A stretch of 64,000 nt of DNA from Rhyzopertha dominica (taxonomy: Eukaryota; Arthropoda; Insecta; Coleoptera; Bostrichidae), in assembly GCA_025024175.1 (NCBI GenBank), contig QCXZ01000137.1, positions 5,580,001-5,644,000 on the forward strand. Direction: 5' to 3'. Positions 45,910-57,297 of the stretch are shown here, piece after piece. The notes beneath the pieces are model-generated. The model searched no databases. It had not been told where the DNA came from and saw only the letters and a program-made list of their open reading frames with translations. The position numbers were made by a program, and so were the translations under genes. Within the stretch, counting starts at the first letter, position 1; each line of letters begins with the position of its first letter.

Positions 45910-47159
45910 GTAGTAGCCAATTTGTTTAAGGAAAATTTTGAACAGTTAGCGGTAAACAGTTTTCAGTTTAAGCCAAAATGTTGGTATAGGTACGTAGATG
46001 ACACTTTCGTTATTTGGCCCCACGGTAAAGAAGAGTTGGGCAGGTTTCTAAATCATTTCAACAGTCAAAATCCTGACATAAAATTTACTATGGTATTAGA
46101 AAGCAATGGCAGTTTACCTTTCTTGGATGTCCAAATTTACAGAATAAACACTGGACAGTTAGGACACAAGGTTTACAGAAAACCCACACACACAGACAGA
46201 TATTTACATGCCACATCTCATCACCCTCCCTCTCAAAAGAATAGTCTTATAAGGACGTTATTTGTTAGAGCACAAAGGATCTCAGACGAAAGTTCTTTAC
46301 AAAAAGAAATATATCATCTTAAATCAGCGCTAGTGAGAAATGGCTATAATAGTAAGAATATTTGGTCAGTTTTTAATAAAAGTGCTCGTCAAAATCAAAT
46401 AAATTCTCAGCCAGGACAAAGTAAATTGAAGTTGAGTTTGCCTGATGTACTAGACCTTTCGGAATGCTTAGAAACCACGATATTTTAGCTGTTGATAGTA
46501 CATATAATAATTTAGATAAAATTTTAAGTTCTACTAAAGATGTACTTTACATTTAGAGAGTGAAGCTGTTCACAAAATAACTTGTTCTTGTGGCAAGTGT
46601 TACATAGGTCAAACTAAAAGAAAAGTAGGTACGCGTTTGAATGAACACACACGTGCTACTAGGTTGCAACAAATAGATAAATCTTCCTTAGCTGAACACT
46701 CATATTTGGCTAAACACATGCTTGCTTTGATAAAACAAAAATTTTACATACTGAAAAATATTATGACAAATGTCTAATAAAAGAAGCTATAGAAATTTGT
46801 AGGAATACTAATACTTTTAATAGGGATTGTGGAAATTATGAGTTAGGTGACACTTGGAAGGCTATTTTGTAGTTATTTTTTATCAAGTAGTTCGTGTATA
46901 TCTAGTAGGTAGATAGTTCCTTTTTCGTCGTCAGGTTTTTTTATCAGGTTGGCACGTTGTTTCTATGACGTCTCGTTTCCTTGGTGATTTGTTTATTTAC
47001 TTTCAAAATTTTGTTTGAACTTGTGTCAGGCAAATTTTGAGGTTCTTCGTCTTTGACAAAGATTACAGGTGTAATCCAAACGTCAGACTTATAACTTTTT
47101 GTCAGTATTTTCAAGAGACAGCGATCTTTCCGAGAAAATATTATCTGTTATTCATTTTA

Positions 47160-47312
47160 TGTTCGAAATATGCCAGCAATGCCCCTTCGGACACTTTTTG
47201 AATTGACTTGAACTGCATCACGCTTTAAATTCATTGTAGGCGATCTCGTACTGTCTGCGCCGCTTCCAATCCTTCTTCTGGTAAATGTTCCATTTCACTT
47301 TCCGAGTTCATT
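47160..47312 (-). pseudogene. Crypton-type recombinase N-terminal scrap
   Basis: Minus strand from an ATG at 47312: MNSESEMEHLPEEGLEAA, then in a shifted frame RRQYEIAYNEFKA, then back in the first frame IQKVSEGALLAYFEH. These correspond in order to the YEKVFYEFNEW and EEVLLSYFLNL blocks of the remnant at 1805-2812. The rest of the core-binding and all of the catalytic domain are gone; the PLE 3' end abuts it at 47148. Confidence 0.55.
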
Positions 47313-47319
47313 TTCAATT

Positions 47320-48298
47320 AAACATCCTTTCACACCCTTTAGAATATGAATAATTACAATATATTATAATTCTGAAATTACTTTTTCTGACAAACAATGT
47401 TTATTGTTTATTAGGTTGCTATCGTTATGACAGGCAACGCCACCGCACCTAAAATGCTTTGATTCTAAGAGTAGTAAATTAAATTGCCATACATACAATT
47501 ATCTCATTTTATTGCAGTTTTCGAAAAAATATTGTTTGTATCTCGAACGCGAAATACTTTTGCGTTCTCTGCAAAACATCACAAAATCCAACAACAACTT
47601 GACTTATTTTCAGAAAACTCTATAATACCTAAATAATATCAGTATTTACCAGCTCTAATAGTGCCCCAGCTTCCTTCTGGGAGTCCGATTATACTTGCGA
47701 TACCTAATTAGCATATCTGCGCTGCAGCGGATAAGCCTGTTAACCTAATTCACTGTAAAAGCGCTTGGTTGTACTACTTCTGAGTTATTCTCCTGCGAGG
47801 ATGCTTTGTCCTCTCAAGTAGCACTTTGGACCGCGTAAAAGGGCGCATAGTTCGCATTATGACACGCTCGATGTGCAGCTTGACGTGCAGAGTTATGGTA
47901 ATGCGCTTGCGGCCGTGTTACTGCCTCCAGTTATATAACATTAATTGGAAATCATTTGTGGGAACTGATGATGCAGTAGGGATGCATTCCTAATACATTA
48001 GGTATTGCCGTCTGGGTATTATGTTCTGTAGGTGTGTTATACTCTTGCATTTATAGTTAGAGCCTGAGCGTGGCAAATAAATTATGATATTACTTGATAT
48101 CGTTTTTAAAATAACTATCCTACAATTCGTACTTATGAGCGGTAGGCATTGGCACATTATCATGGAAATGCATATAGATAATAGGGAGCAAGCAGAATGA
48201 TAATTCATGTCAAGTATTGTCAGCCGGTTTTCAAAACGACAAACTGTATTATAAACATCAAAGTTTAGATAAAACTTTGAATAAACTCATTGATTTGT
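47320..48298. other. Intron sequence with G+C-richer patch
   Basis: Nothing recognised; 47660-47940 is G+C-richer with several CpGs. Confidence 0.35.
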
Positions 48299-48301
48299 AT
48301 A

Positions 48302-48722
48302 CGAGGGTGAATGCTTTCAGCGTCCATAATATAAGATAATATTTGCTCGGAAAGACCGCTGTCTCTTGAAAACACTGACAAAAAGTTATTAGTCTGACGT
48401 TTCGATTACACCTGTAATCTTTGTCAAAGACGAAGAACTTTAAAATTTTGCCTGACACAAGTTCAAACAAAATTTTGAAAGTAAATAAACAAATCACCAA
48501 AGAAGCGAGACGTCATAGAAACAACGTGCCAACCTGATAAAAAAGAACCTAACGACGAAAAAGGTATCTACTTACTAGATATACACGAACTACTTGGTAA
48601 AAGATAACTACAAAATAGCCTTCCTAATGTCACCTAACTCATAATTTTCACAATCCCTATTAAAATTATTAGTATTCCTACAAATTTCTATAGCTTCTTT
48701 TATTAAACGTTTGTGATAATAA
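48302..48722 (-). mobile_element. PLE copy G: GIY-YIG end and 3' repeat
   Basis: Minus-strand fragment of the common PLE family. It keeps the last part of the GIY-YIG domain (the RNTNNFNRDCENYELGD-like segment near 48690-48620), the 3' repeat with hairpin 48404-48419 and the CTGAAAGCATTCACCCTCG end at 48302. It is truncated at an A-run near 48722. No clear target duplication. Confidence 0.8.
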
Positions 48723-48984
48723 AAAAAAATACATAGAGAAACACACAATATTTGTTAGTAAGAAAGAAAGTCGATAATATACAACTGATTTAAAATGATG
48801 AACTTCTAGTGTACATATACAAGTGTCAAATGTAACTAGACCGGCAAATTGTGATGAAGTAAATATGAACCTTTTTAAGACAGGTCTTTACACCCAGAAC
48901 TTTTAAATAATCAAAGACAAAAGTCACGTTTTTGCTAGAATACAATTCTCAGTCAGAAAATTAGATTAGAACAAGATAAAAGAA

Positions 48985-50160
48985 TTATCAATACCAAATA
49001 ACGCTATTCTTGTGTCCTTTGAATGTGTCTAATCCTTTCACTTCTATCCCTCTAAATGAACTTTTAACAATCCTCAAAAATGAAATAGAGAACTGCCACC
49101 TGTCAAACACAGAAAAAACTACTGAATATTGTGGAAATTTGCATAGATCAAAGTTATTTTAGGTACAATGACACATTCTACAAGCAAGACGACGGACTGC
49201 CAATGGGTTCAGTTTTGGCCGAAATTTTCATGTCAAATTTCGAAGAAAATGTTGATGATATTTTTTGTATTTGGTCGGGAACTGACGGGCAGTTGGATGT
49301 ATTCTTAAAATTCTTAAATACAATAAATAAAAAGGTTCAATTTACACTAGAAAAAGAAAAGGATGGAGTTCTTCATTTTCTGGATTTATCAATGTCGGTA
49401 AAAGAATAGTAAAATAGACATTGAAATTTATAGAAAACCAACACAGTCAGATGTTACAATCCCGGCTTCTTCAAATCAATAGTTACTTATTAAGCATTCC
49501 GTGTTTTATAGTTTAATAAACAGACTAATAAATATACCACTTAGAAAAGAAAGTTTTGAAAAAGAATTGACGACAATTAAAGAAATAGCCTTTAACAATG
49601 GATACGACACAAAAATTGTGGACCAAATACTTAAAAAGCAATATAAAATTAGAATACAAAGACTGCTGTACAATGCTAACATCAATGAAAAAAACATATT
49701 TTTGCCGCAGTAAATTATGTCAAAGGAGTTAGTGTTTGTGTTAAAAATAGGCTGAATAGACTCGGAATAAAAACAATAGAGGTTAATAGGTGCAATTTAG
49801 GAGGTCTTCTAGTTAACAATAAGCCAAAATCCAATAAATTGAACAAAAACGGCATTTACCAAATAAAATGCATGCAATGTGACATGATATACATAGGACA
49901 ATCAGGTAGAGCTATTAAAAACAGAATTAAAGAACATGTTGCGAATATAAATTCAAACAAAAGCACAACAGGTTTTGCTGACCATTCCATAAGAAATAGC
50001 CATCACTTAGATGAAAACGACGAAAATTTTGCATTATGAAAGGAAAGGTAAAAAACTGAAGCTTTTAGAACTTTTGGAAATTAAAAAAGCTCAGCATCAG
50101 AAAAAACATTTGGCAAATAGGTACACAAATAGAAATTCCTACAACTGTATTATGCAACCG
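48985..50160 (+). pseudogene. PLE copy J: RT with internal deletion, GIY-YIG
   Basis: Early RT gives LFTSIPLNEL-like sequence across two frames near 49035-49070. The frame 49131-49409 has YFRYNDTFYKQDDGLPMGSV, LAEIFMSNFEE and then NVDDIFCIW; the stretch that normally separates the FEE and YVDD motifs is missing and the Tyr of YVDD is lost. VQFTLEKEKDGVLHFLDLSM follows. After stops, 49501-49713 is the linker (REVSFEKELTTIKEI-like). The GIY-YIG domain is clean in 49839-50039: NGIYQIKCMQCDMIYIGQSG, IKNRIKEHVANIN and TGFADHSIRNSHHLDEND. Endonuclease would nick target DNA; here the enzyme is broken. Confidence 0.8.
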
Positions 50161-50204
50161 CTGTAAAAAAGGATATGCAAACCAAATTCTGCACATCTGA
50201 GTTT

Positions 50205-50290
50205 AGTATAACGCTGTTATCTGTTTGACAATGACTGTTTTAGGTCGAAACGATCGTCTGAGTTATCTGATAAATCAAGTGAGACAAAGC
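50205..50290 (+). ncRNA. Hammerhead-like hairpin in PLE copy J
   Basis: TTGACAA (50224-50230), GACT/GGTC stem with T-rich loop (50233-50246), GAAA (50247-50250) and C-GATC-GUC, which allows the short stem III and a C17 at 50258. The CUGANGA core is altered to UUGACAA, as in the common PLE family, so activity is doubtful. Confidence 0.4.
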
Positions 50291-50334
50291 ACATACGTTC
50301 AATCAGCTTGTTTCCAAGCTACCTAACTGATTAG

Positions 50335-51850
50335 AACGAATCTTACAAATGAAGTGTCGCAGAAACTTTGTGTCTATATAAGTTACAAAGCGATATAGCT
50401 TAAATAGCGTAAGACTCATTAACATAGATAACATATAACGACATAAAGCATTGTAAATTCCTTTATATGTACAGTATTCGTAAGTCAATATGAATGCACA
50501 TATGTTGTGTAGTCTGCTTATCATATCTAAAAGCAGACTGCAAACTAATTAATTTGTAGATGAGTGTTACATTGGTATATCTGCCAAATTTACTAACTAC
50601 TAACTGACCTCAAAGCATATCAGCACTCTGTGTTAAAGGTTAATTTAATTTTAAAGGTAACTGAATTCCTCAGTAATAGTATAAAGCTAGAGCCAACCTA
50701 CTCTGTTATAAATAATCCTGTTTTAATGTACTAAAATATTTGCCTTCTTTTTAATAGCACAATTGTATGAAGTGCACGTTATTTATTTATATAGGTAAAT
50801 AGAACGCGATTAACCATAAACGGTAGCGTTTCTAGCTGCTATATTTGTCCTGTCAGCTCGTTTTGTAAATTTATATTTAAAATGTTTTCCAACCTTTGAC
50901 CTATAGTGGAAGTAGTTACCCAGTTCCGGAAATGCATATTTCATAAAAAGCCATTACTTTGTTTATCGTTTGCATTGCATGGTCATCTTTTACAAACACA
51001 GCAAATGTACCAAAACGTAACTAATTACTGGGTGAGAAAGCAGCTCAAGGCTGTAGCCACGTGTCGTCTCAAATCATAGCCATGTTAAGGAGGGACGTAA
51101 CAAGTAATCAAACTTTGTGGCGGTGTCGAATATCATTGTTTCCTTAATCAATCGGTCGCTTATACATGCGAATTGGGTCAGATGCGCAACAGGAAAGTAA
51201 CGAGNTAGGGTGGAATATCCACAGCGTAGTCAGATATTTGCAACAAAAGGTAACCGAGAGTTATGAAGATCTAAGAAATTAAGTACTCGAATGAATTGTA
51301 CACAACCTGCAAATTTTAGGGCAAATTTCAAGTGCTTGGAATAACGACAAAGGAGATGGATCAATTTTGAATAAGATGCCAATATTTAGTCAGAGCACGT
51401 TCTGATAGTCGAGTCAAGTGGCCTCATTTGAAAGGAAAAAAGTATGTCATGCTTTTATAGGCGAATTGAATAGTAAATGATGTAGTTAACATGAAAGATA
51501 AAGTTACGTTTCTGAACTTGTAATGGAGCATTTGAACACAGAAAATTTTGCGTGAAGAGGTAAAAAATGGAATGTTCTTCTTGGGATATTCGACTTATAC
51601 CGCTGCTTCCTGTGTAGATGTGGGTTCTCCGATGTGCTCTCTGTGAGTTTTTAGTGTGAATTGGGTGCATTTAATTCTGATTTTATTTTGCTGGAAGGTG
51701 TACTAGCATCATATGCTATAATCAGCACTTTTCTCTACTAAATGATCACGTTTTTCTATTTTATTTATCTGCTTCTGAGCGTGCGGAGGAGGGTAAAATT
51801 TTTGTTGGGAAGATGTTGACTTATCTGAACCCTGATTGTGACCATTCTAA
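50335..51850. other. Intron sequence, nothing recognised
   Basis: No coding or repeat structure recognised. Ambiguous base at 51205. Confidence 0.35.
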
Positions 51851-51856
51851 ATTAAA

Positions 51857-52380
51857 TTGCTTAGGTTGGGGCGGTTTGACGATGGTGGTAAGTCTCGACC
51901 CATCAAAGTTGTTCTTTCTAATGAGTCCGATATGCATAAAGTTGTCTCTAAGGCAAGAAGGTTGAAAAAGCACCCTGATTTTGGTGCTGTACCCATATAT
52001 TTTGATAGCCTAACAGGAGTTACCCGATGGGGTTGCTAAAGGAGAGGTTGATATGAAAATTCGCTACGTAAAGGGTATTCCTGCCACTGTCTCACTAAAA
52101 AGACTAAATTTACCTAATTATTTTCACCAATAAAAGATCTTTAATAAAAATGTTCGAAGTAGAAGAAGAACCAAAGTAGCTTCATTTTATAACTGTTTCT
52201 TCGTCTGGTTATAATGTGGTTGTTTTAACAAAAACGTGGTTATCTGGTGATATTTTGTTTCCTCATGATTATTGTGTATGCCGAAATGATAGGTGTTTTG
52301 GGCAAACTAGTTCTCATAGCTGTCAGAAACGACCACGTTCGTTTTCAGCTCAGGACTTCTTCCTTCTGTAGATATAGTTG
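51857..52380 (+). pseudogene. LINE ORF1 end and endonuclease start
   Basis: 51857-52036 reads LRLGRFDDGGKSRPIKVVLS and DMHKVVSKARRLKKHPDF, which is the C-terminal domain of the ORF1 nucleic-acid-binding protein of jockey/CR1-like LINEs. From about 52190 another frame gives SSGYNVVVLTKTWLSGDILF and DYCVCRNDR, the first third of the apurinic-type endonuclease. Reading is lost at the PLE repeat. Frames change between the two proteins, so neither is functional. Confidence 0.65.
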
Positions 52381-52390
52381 ATGTTGGAAT

Positions 52391-52535
52391 TAGAACTTGT
52401 GTCAGGCAAATTTTGAGGTTCTTCGTCTTTGACAAAGATTACAGGTGTAATCGAAACGTCAGACTATTAATTTTTTTTCAGTGTTTTCAAGAGACAGCGA
52501 TCTATCCGACAAAATATTATCTTATGGTTCTGAAT
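52391..52535 (+). repeat. Solo PLE terminal repeat (copy H)
   Basis: About 145 bp from GAACTTGTGTCAGGCAAATT to ACAAAATATTATCTTATG matches only the noncoding 3' repeat of the common PLE family, including the hairpin at 52437-52452. No GIY-YIG or RT sequence is attached. Confidence 0.85.
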
Positions 52536-52689
52536 GTTTTTATATAGTTAATCTGTAGATCCCATCCAGCACTTCGGCACTTGGTGTTGTAGAAACCAAT
52601 TAGATCTCAATGCTGATAAGTGTTTTGTAGTAACTTATTCTAGAAGATGCAGTTTCATTGTTTTCCAATATAGCATAGGTACTCGCATT

Positions 52690-53340
52690 TTGAGACGGTC
52701 TAACCAGATTAAAGATTTGGGCGTTCTTTTCGTCTCATCATTTACTTTCAGTGAACACATTAATAGAACAGTTTCATCAGCTTACAAGGCTTTGGGGTTT
52801 ATCTACAGGAACTGCAGTGAATTTTCAAATGCAAATAACAGTATTACCAACATTTATGTACACCTCGTATTATCCAAACTTGAATACTGTTCACTGATAT
52901 GGTATCCTATTTATATTTATCAAAAAAATCAGATAGAACGGGTACAGCGAAGGTTTATGGAATTTTTATTGTTCCTACTCCATGGTACTTATCCTTCCCA
53001 AGGTTTTGACCACAAAGAACTACTAACTAGACAGCATCTTTCATTGTTGGAGGAACTTCGAATACTAGCCTCGATTGCATTATTATATAAAATCTTATAC
53101 CACAGAGTTAATTGTGAGGTGCTCTTATCCAAAATTTTAGTTCTTTGTCCCTAGGATCTCCTCTAGACAGAACGTTACTTTCTGCTGCCGATTTAGCAGA
53201 ACAAATGCACCACTTGGATCACCTGTATCAATTATGTGTACCAATTTTAATGCCGTCTCCGATATATGTGACAAGTGAAGCGTATGTCTTAAATTTGAAT
53301 GTGCATTTTGCTCCGCGACAATTTTTAACCTGATCCCACA
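52690..53340 (+). pseudogene. LINE C-terminal domain
   Basis: Open frame to 53154 with SNQIKDLGVLFVSSFTFSEH, AYKALGFIYRNCSEFSN, LVLSKLEYCSLIWYPIY, NQIERVQRRFMEFL and a Tyr-Pro-Ser..GFDH block, the standard end domain of jockey-type LINE ORF2. A shift leads to LGSPLDRTLLSAADLAEQ and a stop near 53333. The RT that should precede it is deleted. Confidence 0.7.
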
Positions 53341-53344
53341 AAAT

Positions 53345-54660
53345 GCCACGCCGACCGTGCATACATCATTGTTAAAGTGTCACAAAGTAATTTTGATGAA
53401 TTAGTCATTGGATTTTGTGTACTGAATACTATGGGTCTTAAAGAAGTCAATTTTGTGCATATCTGAATTCTCACAGATTCTTGGGCTTATTGAATTATAG
53501 ATTTTGCAAGTTTAGTTTTTTGTGCGGGTAGATTTGTATATATTTCTAGTTTTCTTATGTAGGTATTTGCCTTTGAAACCATCAGAATGAGGTATTATTC
53601 AACTCCTGACAGGAGTAGAAGACAGTTACTATAACAACTTTAATTTAATCACAAAATATCCCTTTCAGAAATCAAACCAACCTAAGTCAGGGTTTGACTC
53701 GATTTTGTCTTCCACATGAATTATTGGGAGTGGCTTCTATTCACTAAAACATTAAGTCATCAAAGTGCACTCGCACCATGCAAAAGACTGTTTTCTAAGA
53801 CAGGTTAATCCAAAAATGAAAAGTTAAGAAACATGGGAGCCTACAAACGCGCAAATCGACTTCAGCCGGCTTCTGAAGCTTTAAGCAGATAGCAGTAACA
53901 CCCCAGATACAATATAAAGCGATCCAGCACTTTGTTATCTTAAATCCGATTTGTCCCCCAGTGAGAATTTCTTCCAGCGAAACAGCCTGTTCTGTTACGC
54001 GCCGAGCTCAGGACTCGAATCGAAAGGAATCCCACAAAATTCAACACTTAACGCTGAGATCCAAATGGAAAAATATGACCGGACAGGATGATGTATGGCA
54101 GCGGCGTCGCAACCTCAACTCGTTCTAAGTGCCACAAATTGTGCAAGGCGGTCCCGAAACTACGTACTCCTCTCCGCAAACTTCATACTTCATCTCCGTA
54201 AACAGAACTTATGTAGGGGGTTTTTTACCGCGGCGTTATGCAAATTTAGCCGGCGTCGCGACACACCGGCTTTCGATTGGCTGCCGACGACGGCTTATCA
54301 ACGGGAAATTGTTACCACTGTAAGGGATCTCGTACGGAAGTTATCGGAATGAAGATTGATGGCTCCTAGGAATGGTTTTGTATGAGTGCTAGGGCACGAA
54401 GAAACAGCTTCCTTACAGTGACCTGAGCATGACAACTTAAGCAACAATTCCCTTTGACATGTCTTTTTTTGTGGTGTAGATTTAATTCGCTCTCTCGTCT
54501 CTTCTTCGGTACCCATTAGAGTAAAATCTGCACATACAAGCATTACAGAGCGTCAGTAACATATAAACTCCAAAAACGTCACCAAGTACGGGGTATATGA
54601 GAGTGTAACGCCACGGATAATTCCAAAGGTAGAGACATCATCTGCATAAGACTGCTTCCG
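53345..54660. other. Intron sequence with G+C-richer island
   Basis: No motif recognised. 53980-54350 is G+C-richer with CpG clusters; the overlapping open frames at 54095-54352 and 54129-54323 have no family features. Confidence 0.35.
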
Positions 54661-54666
54661 AAAGAA

Positions 54667-57148
54667 CAATAATAATAATAATCTTTACTTTGAAATATAT
54701 AGTATATAACAAAATAGTAGTCCAAAATCAATAACAATTATTACCTGGAAAGATAATTTCATTTCAAAATATTCTTGAAGACTATAAGGCTCTAGTTCAA
54801 CTAACAATTTTTTAATACATTTCTTAAAATTCACAAATCCATTTATGGTCTTAACATTATAAGGCAACTTATTAAATACTCTAATAGACATGTAATGTGG
54901 GCTTTTTTCTGTGACTGTTAATCGATGTGCAGGATATGCAATATTAGCGGTTCTGGTATCATAATACAGACTTGATAAATTTCTAAATGTTTCTTTGTTT
55001 CTAAAACATGATATAAGACATTCATAAATGTGTAATCCATACACTGTCATAATATTAAGACCCCTGAATTGCCCTCTGCAAGATTCAGAATATTTTAATC
55101 TTTTAATAAATCTGATGGTTCTTTTTTGAATTACAAATACTTTATGTACATTGCTGCTTTTACCCCAAAAAATAACTCCATACCGCAACAGGGATTCAAA
55201 GTTAGCACAATATATTATTCTAAGAGTCTCAGTATCCATATACTTGACCAATGTTTTGAAAGCAGAGTTAACTTTATTTAATTTAATACACAGTCTGTTT
55301 ATATGTGTCTGCCATTCGAGAAACTCGTCAATTTCCGTACCTAAAAACCCACAATCACTAACCAGCGGTAACTGTGTGTCATGCGAAATGGACAGTGTAA
55401 AATCGTCACTGATTTGCAGACAAGACTGTCTAGTACGAAACAAAATCGCCTTGGTTTTATTTTTATTTAGCACCAACTGATTACTTTCGAACCACTTGCT
55501 TATCTCCTTAAAAGTAGTCTTGCAAGCAGATACAGTACTCTCAAGGGAATTTCCACTAATCAACACATTTGTGTCATCTGCATAATTCACTACTGAAAAA
55601 TTTGACGACATCTGTACTATGTCATTAATATAAACCAAAAAAGGAGCGGTCCCAACACGCTACCTTGGAGTATACCGTGAGTTATTATTTCTGGCTTTGA
55701 TATTGCACTTATGCATTCTTTTCTAATAATTACCATTTGTTTCCTATCCGTGAGATAAGATATTACCCATTCCTGAGCTTTACCTCTAATACCATATTTT
55801 TCTGATTTATATAATAAGTAATTATGATTAATACAGTCATAAGCTTTCGACAAATCTAGAAATAAGCCAATTGAAAGGTTTTTATTTTCTAACTCTTGCA
55901 AAATTGTCTGAGTAAACTGATAAATTGCTGTAGTCGTCGACCGACCCTTCATGTAACCATGTTGGAATTTATTCAAAATACTGCATTTATTTAAGAAATG
56001 TAATATTCTAGTAAGAAAAACTGTTTCAAAAATTTTAGAAAAACCTGTCAGTATACTTACAGGGCGATAATTATCAAATAACTGTGAGTCACCTTTCTTA
56101 AGGAGTGGCTTAATTAATGCAGATTTAATTTGAGTTGGAACAATACCATATTTAAAAGAATTATTAATTATGTAACCAAGAATCCTGCTACTACTGGAAT
56201 ACAATATTTGACTATTGAACTAGGTACATCATCAACACCACTACTAAGTTTATTCTTCAGTTAACTAGCTGTACTAAGCAATTCAGCGGTCGTTACAGGG
56301 TATAAGTACATACTTTGATCGTTTTCAACAATATTGCAATTAAAATTAACATTTTTTGAACTTTTTAATATATTAGGCACTATTTGCAATAGATATCGGT
56401 TGTAGTTATCAGCTATGTCCTCATCGTTCCCCTCAATTACACAATTTCCTTTATTGCTAGTTTTTGCTAGTAACTCATTGCAAATTGTCAACATGCACTT
56501 AGCTTTATTATCTGCTTTTTTAACTCTATTTTTATAGTTATTCGAACGCTCCTTTAACAGCAATTCGTCGTATTCCTGCTTTGTTTCTTTATACATGTCT
56601 TTATAGGCCTTATTATTTAAGTACATAACAAACAAGATATCCAGCTTTTGTTTGCATTTAAGAATAATTTCACTACTTGGTGTTACGCTCTTACATACCT
56701 TAGTACTAACTCTCCTTTTAGGAAAGCGGTGCTCAAAAATTCGTTTAAAATTGTTCTGGAATAGTTGCCGCTGTTGATTTACATCATTTATGTTTAATGA
56801 AAAAACATCGTCCCATTTCTGTTCAGATAAACTATTGAAAAACTCACTTTTATTTCGCTCATTAAAATTTCTTTTGTATGTATATGTGACGAAGTTTTTC
56901 TTAAGCAACTCAAAAGAGACTCTCTGTGCTAAATGGTCTGAAATGTGAAAATTCAAAGTTATAGGTGAAAATTTCTTGCTGTTTGTAAAAATATTATCAA
57001 TGCATGTACTAGTATTGTGTGTGATTCGCGTTGGTTCATATATAGTTCGGTACATTGAGAATGACTCCATAAGCGCAATAAATCACAACTTGCCTGAGAG
57101 GTTTTTTTTAAGTCAATGTTATAATCACCGGCCAAAAAACAAATGTCA
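54667..57148 (-). mobile_element. 5'-truncated LINE with AAT-repeat tail
   Basis: Minus-strand non-LTR element. The 3' end is an (ATT)n tail on the minus strand (AAT repeats at 54667-54682). The 5' part is cut at 57148 inside the endonuclease, where a PLE repeat begins. Confidence 0.85.
54685..57148 (-). pseudogene. LINE ORF2: endonuclease end, RT, C-terminal domain
   Basis: Largest retroelement coding block in the window. In order on the minus strand: FLAGDYNIDLKK (endonuclease GD.N motif, about 57135-57100), IYEPTRITHNTSTCIDNIFT and ISDHLAQRVSF, a long Lys-rich linker open from 57070 to 56261, stops, then the RT in 56204-55617 with LLKKGDSQLFDNYRPVSIL, GYMKGRSTTTAIYQF, LFLDLSKAYDCINHNYLL and GILQGSVLGPLLF. 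A frameshift near 55625 leads to 55638-54685 with VVNYADDTNVLISG (YADD intact), LVLNKNKTKAILFR, GFLGTEIDEFLEW and ESLLRYGVIFWGKSS. Few lesions: one frameshift and a short stop-containing gap, so a comparatively young copy. Clade is jockey-like, not resolved. Confidence 0.85.
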
Positions 57149-57297
57149 CTTATAAGATAATATTTTGTCGGATAGATCGCTGTCACTTGAAAACACTGAC
57201 AAAAAGTTAATAGTCTGACGTTTCGATTACACCTGCAATCTTTGTCAAAGACGAAAAACCTCAAAATTTGCCTGACACAAGTTCAAACAAAATTTTG
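57149..57297 (-). repeat. Solo PLE terminal repeat (copy I)
   Basis: Minus-strand copy of the common PLE 3' repeat only, with the hairpin at 57225-57240. It sits exactly between the LINE endonuclease (left) and the hAT BED-finger fragment (right). Both neighbours are cut at its edges. Confidence 0.85.

Larger units (their letters stand above)
44966..46890 (+). pseudogene. PLE copy F: RT and GIY-YIG
   Basis: First piece: LKSTYFLWNDNFYDQKSGCA and MGSPLSSVV (to about 45089). After the inserted LTR the frame resumes as VANLFKENFEQLAVNSFQFK and stays open to 46488 with the catalytic WYRYVDDTFVIW (YVDD codons 45991-46002), NGSLPFLDVQIYR, KVYRKPTHTDRYLHATSHHP and ALVRNGYNSKNIWSVFN. A frameshift precedes the GIY-YIG domain, which reads KITCSCGKCYIGQTKRKVGT (about 46575-46635), RATRLQQIDKSSLAEHSYLA and CGNYELGDTWKAIL to about 46873. 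Best preserved RT palm of this family in the window. Dead because of the insertion and frameshifts. Confidence 0.85.
44966..47148 (+). mobile_element. PLE copy F, interrupted by a solo LTR
   Basis: Plus-strand PLE in two pieces, 44966-45089 and 45910-47148. It runs from within the RT to the 3' repeat (hairpin 47061-47076). The 3' end stops at GAAAATATTATCT, short of the CTGAAAGC end of other copies, next to a Crypton scrap. Confidence 0.8.
48985..50330 (+). mobile_element. PLE of a third family (copy J)
   Basis: Plus-strand Penelope-like element, different from the common family and from the one at 34440. Runs from an early RT segment to a 3' repeat that ends near CTTGTTTCCAAGCTACC. A near-identical minus-strand copy lies at 59440-60475. 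Confidence 0.8.
51857..53340 (+). mobile_element. LINE remnant interrupted by a solo PLE repeat
   Basis: Plus-strand LINE with ORF1, endonuclease and C-terminal pieces in order, with a PLE terminal repeat at 52391-52535 in the endonuclease region and no RT. Confidence 0.7.

Noticed and set aside
13789..48722. Repeated PLE 3' segments read as LTRs or a satellite array
   Set aside because: Copies are dispersed, in both orientations and joined to GIY-YIG or RT sequence, with separate TSDs; they are Penelope-like ends, not LTR pairs or tandem DNA.
54095..54352. 85-codon plus-strand frame in the 54-kb island
   Set aside because: Two overlapping frames on the same strand are open and neither shows a domain or splice context.
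57099..57295. Minus-strand peptide beginning FFVFDKDCRCNRNVRLLTF
   Set aside because: The same peptide recurs at every PLE 3' repeat because it is a chance frame through the noncoding hairpin region.
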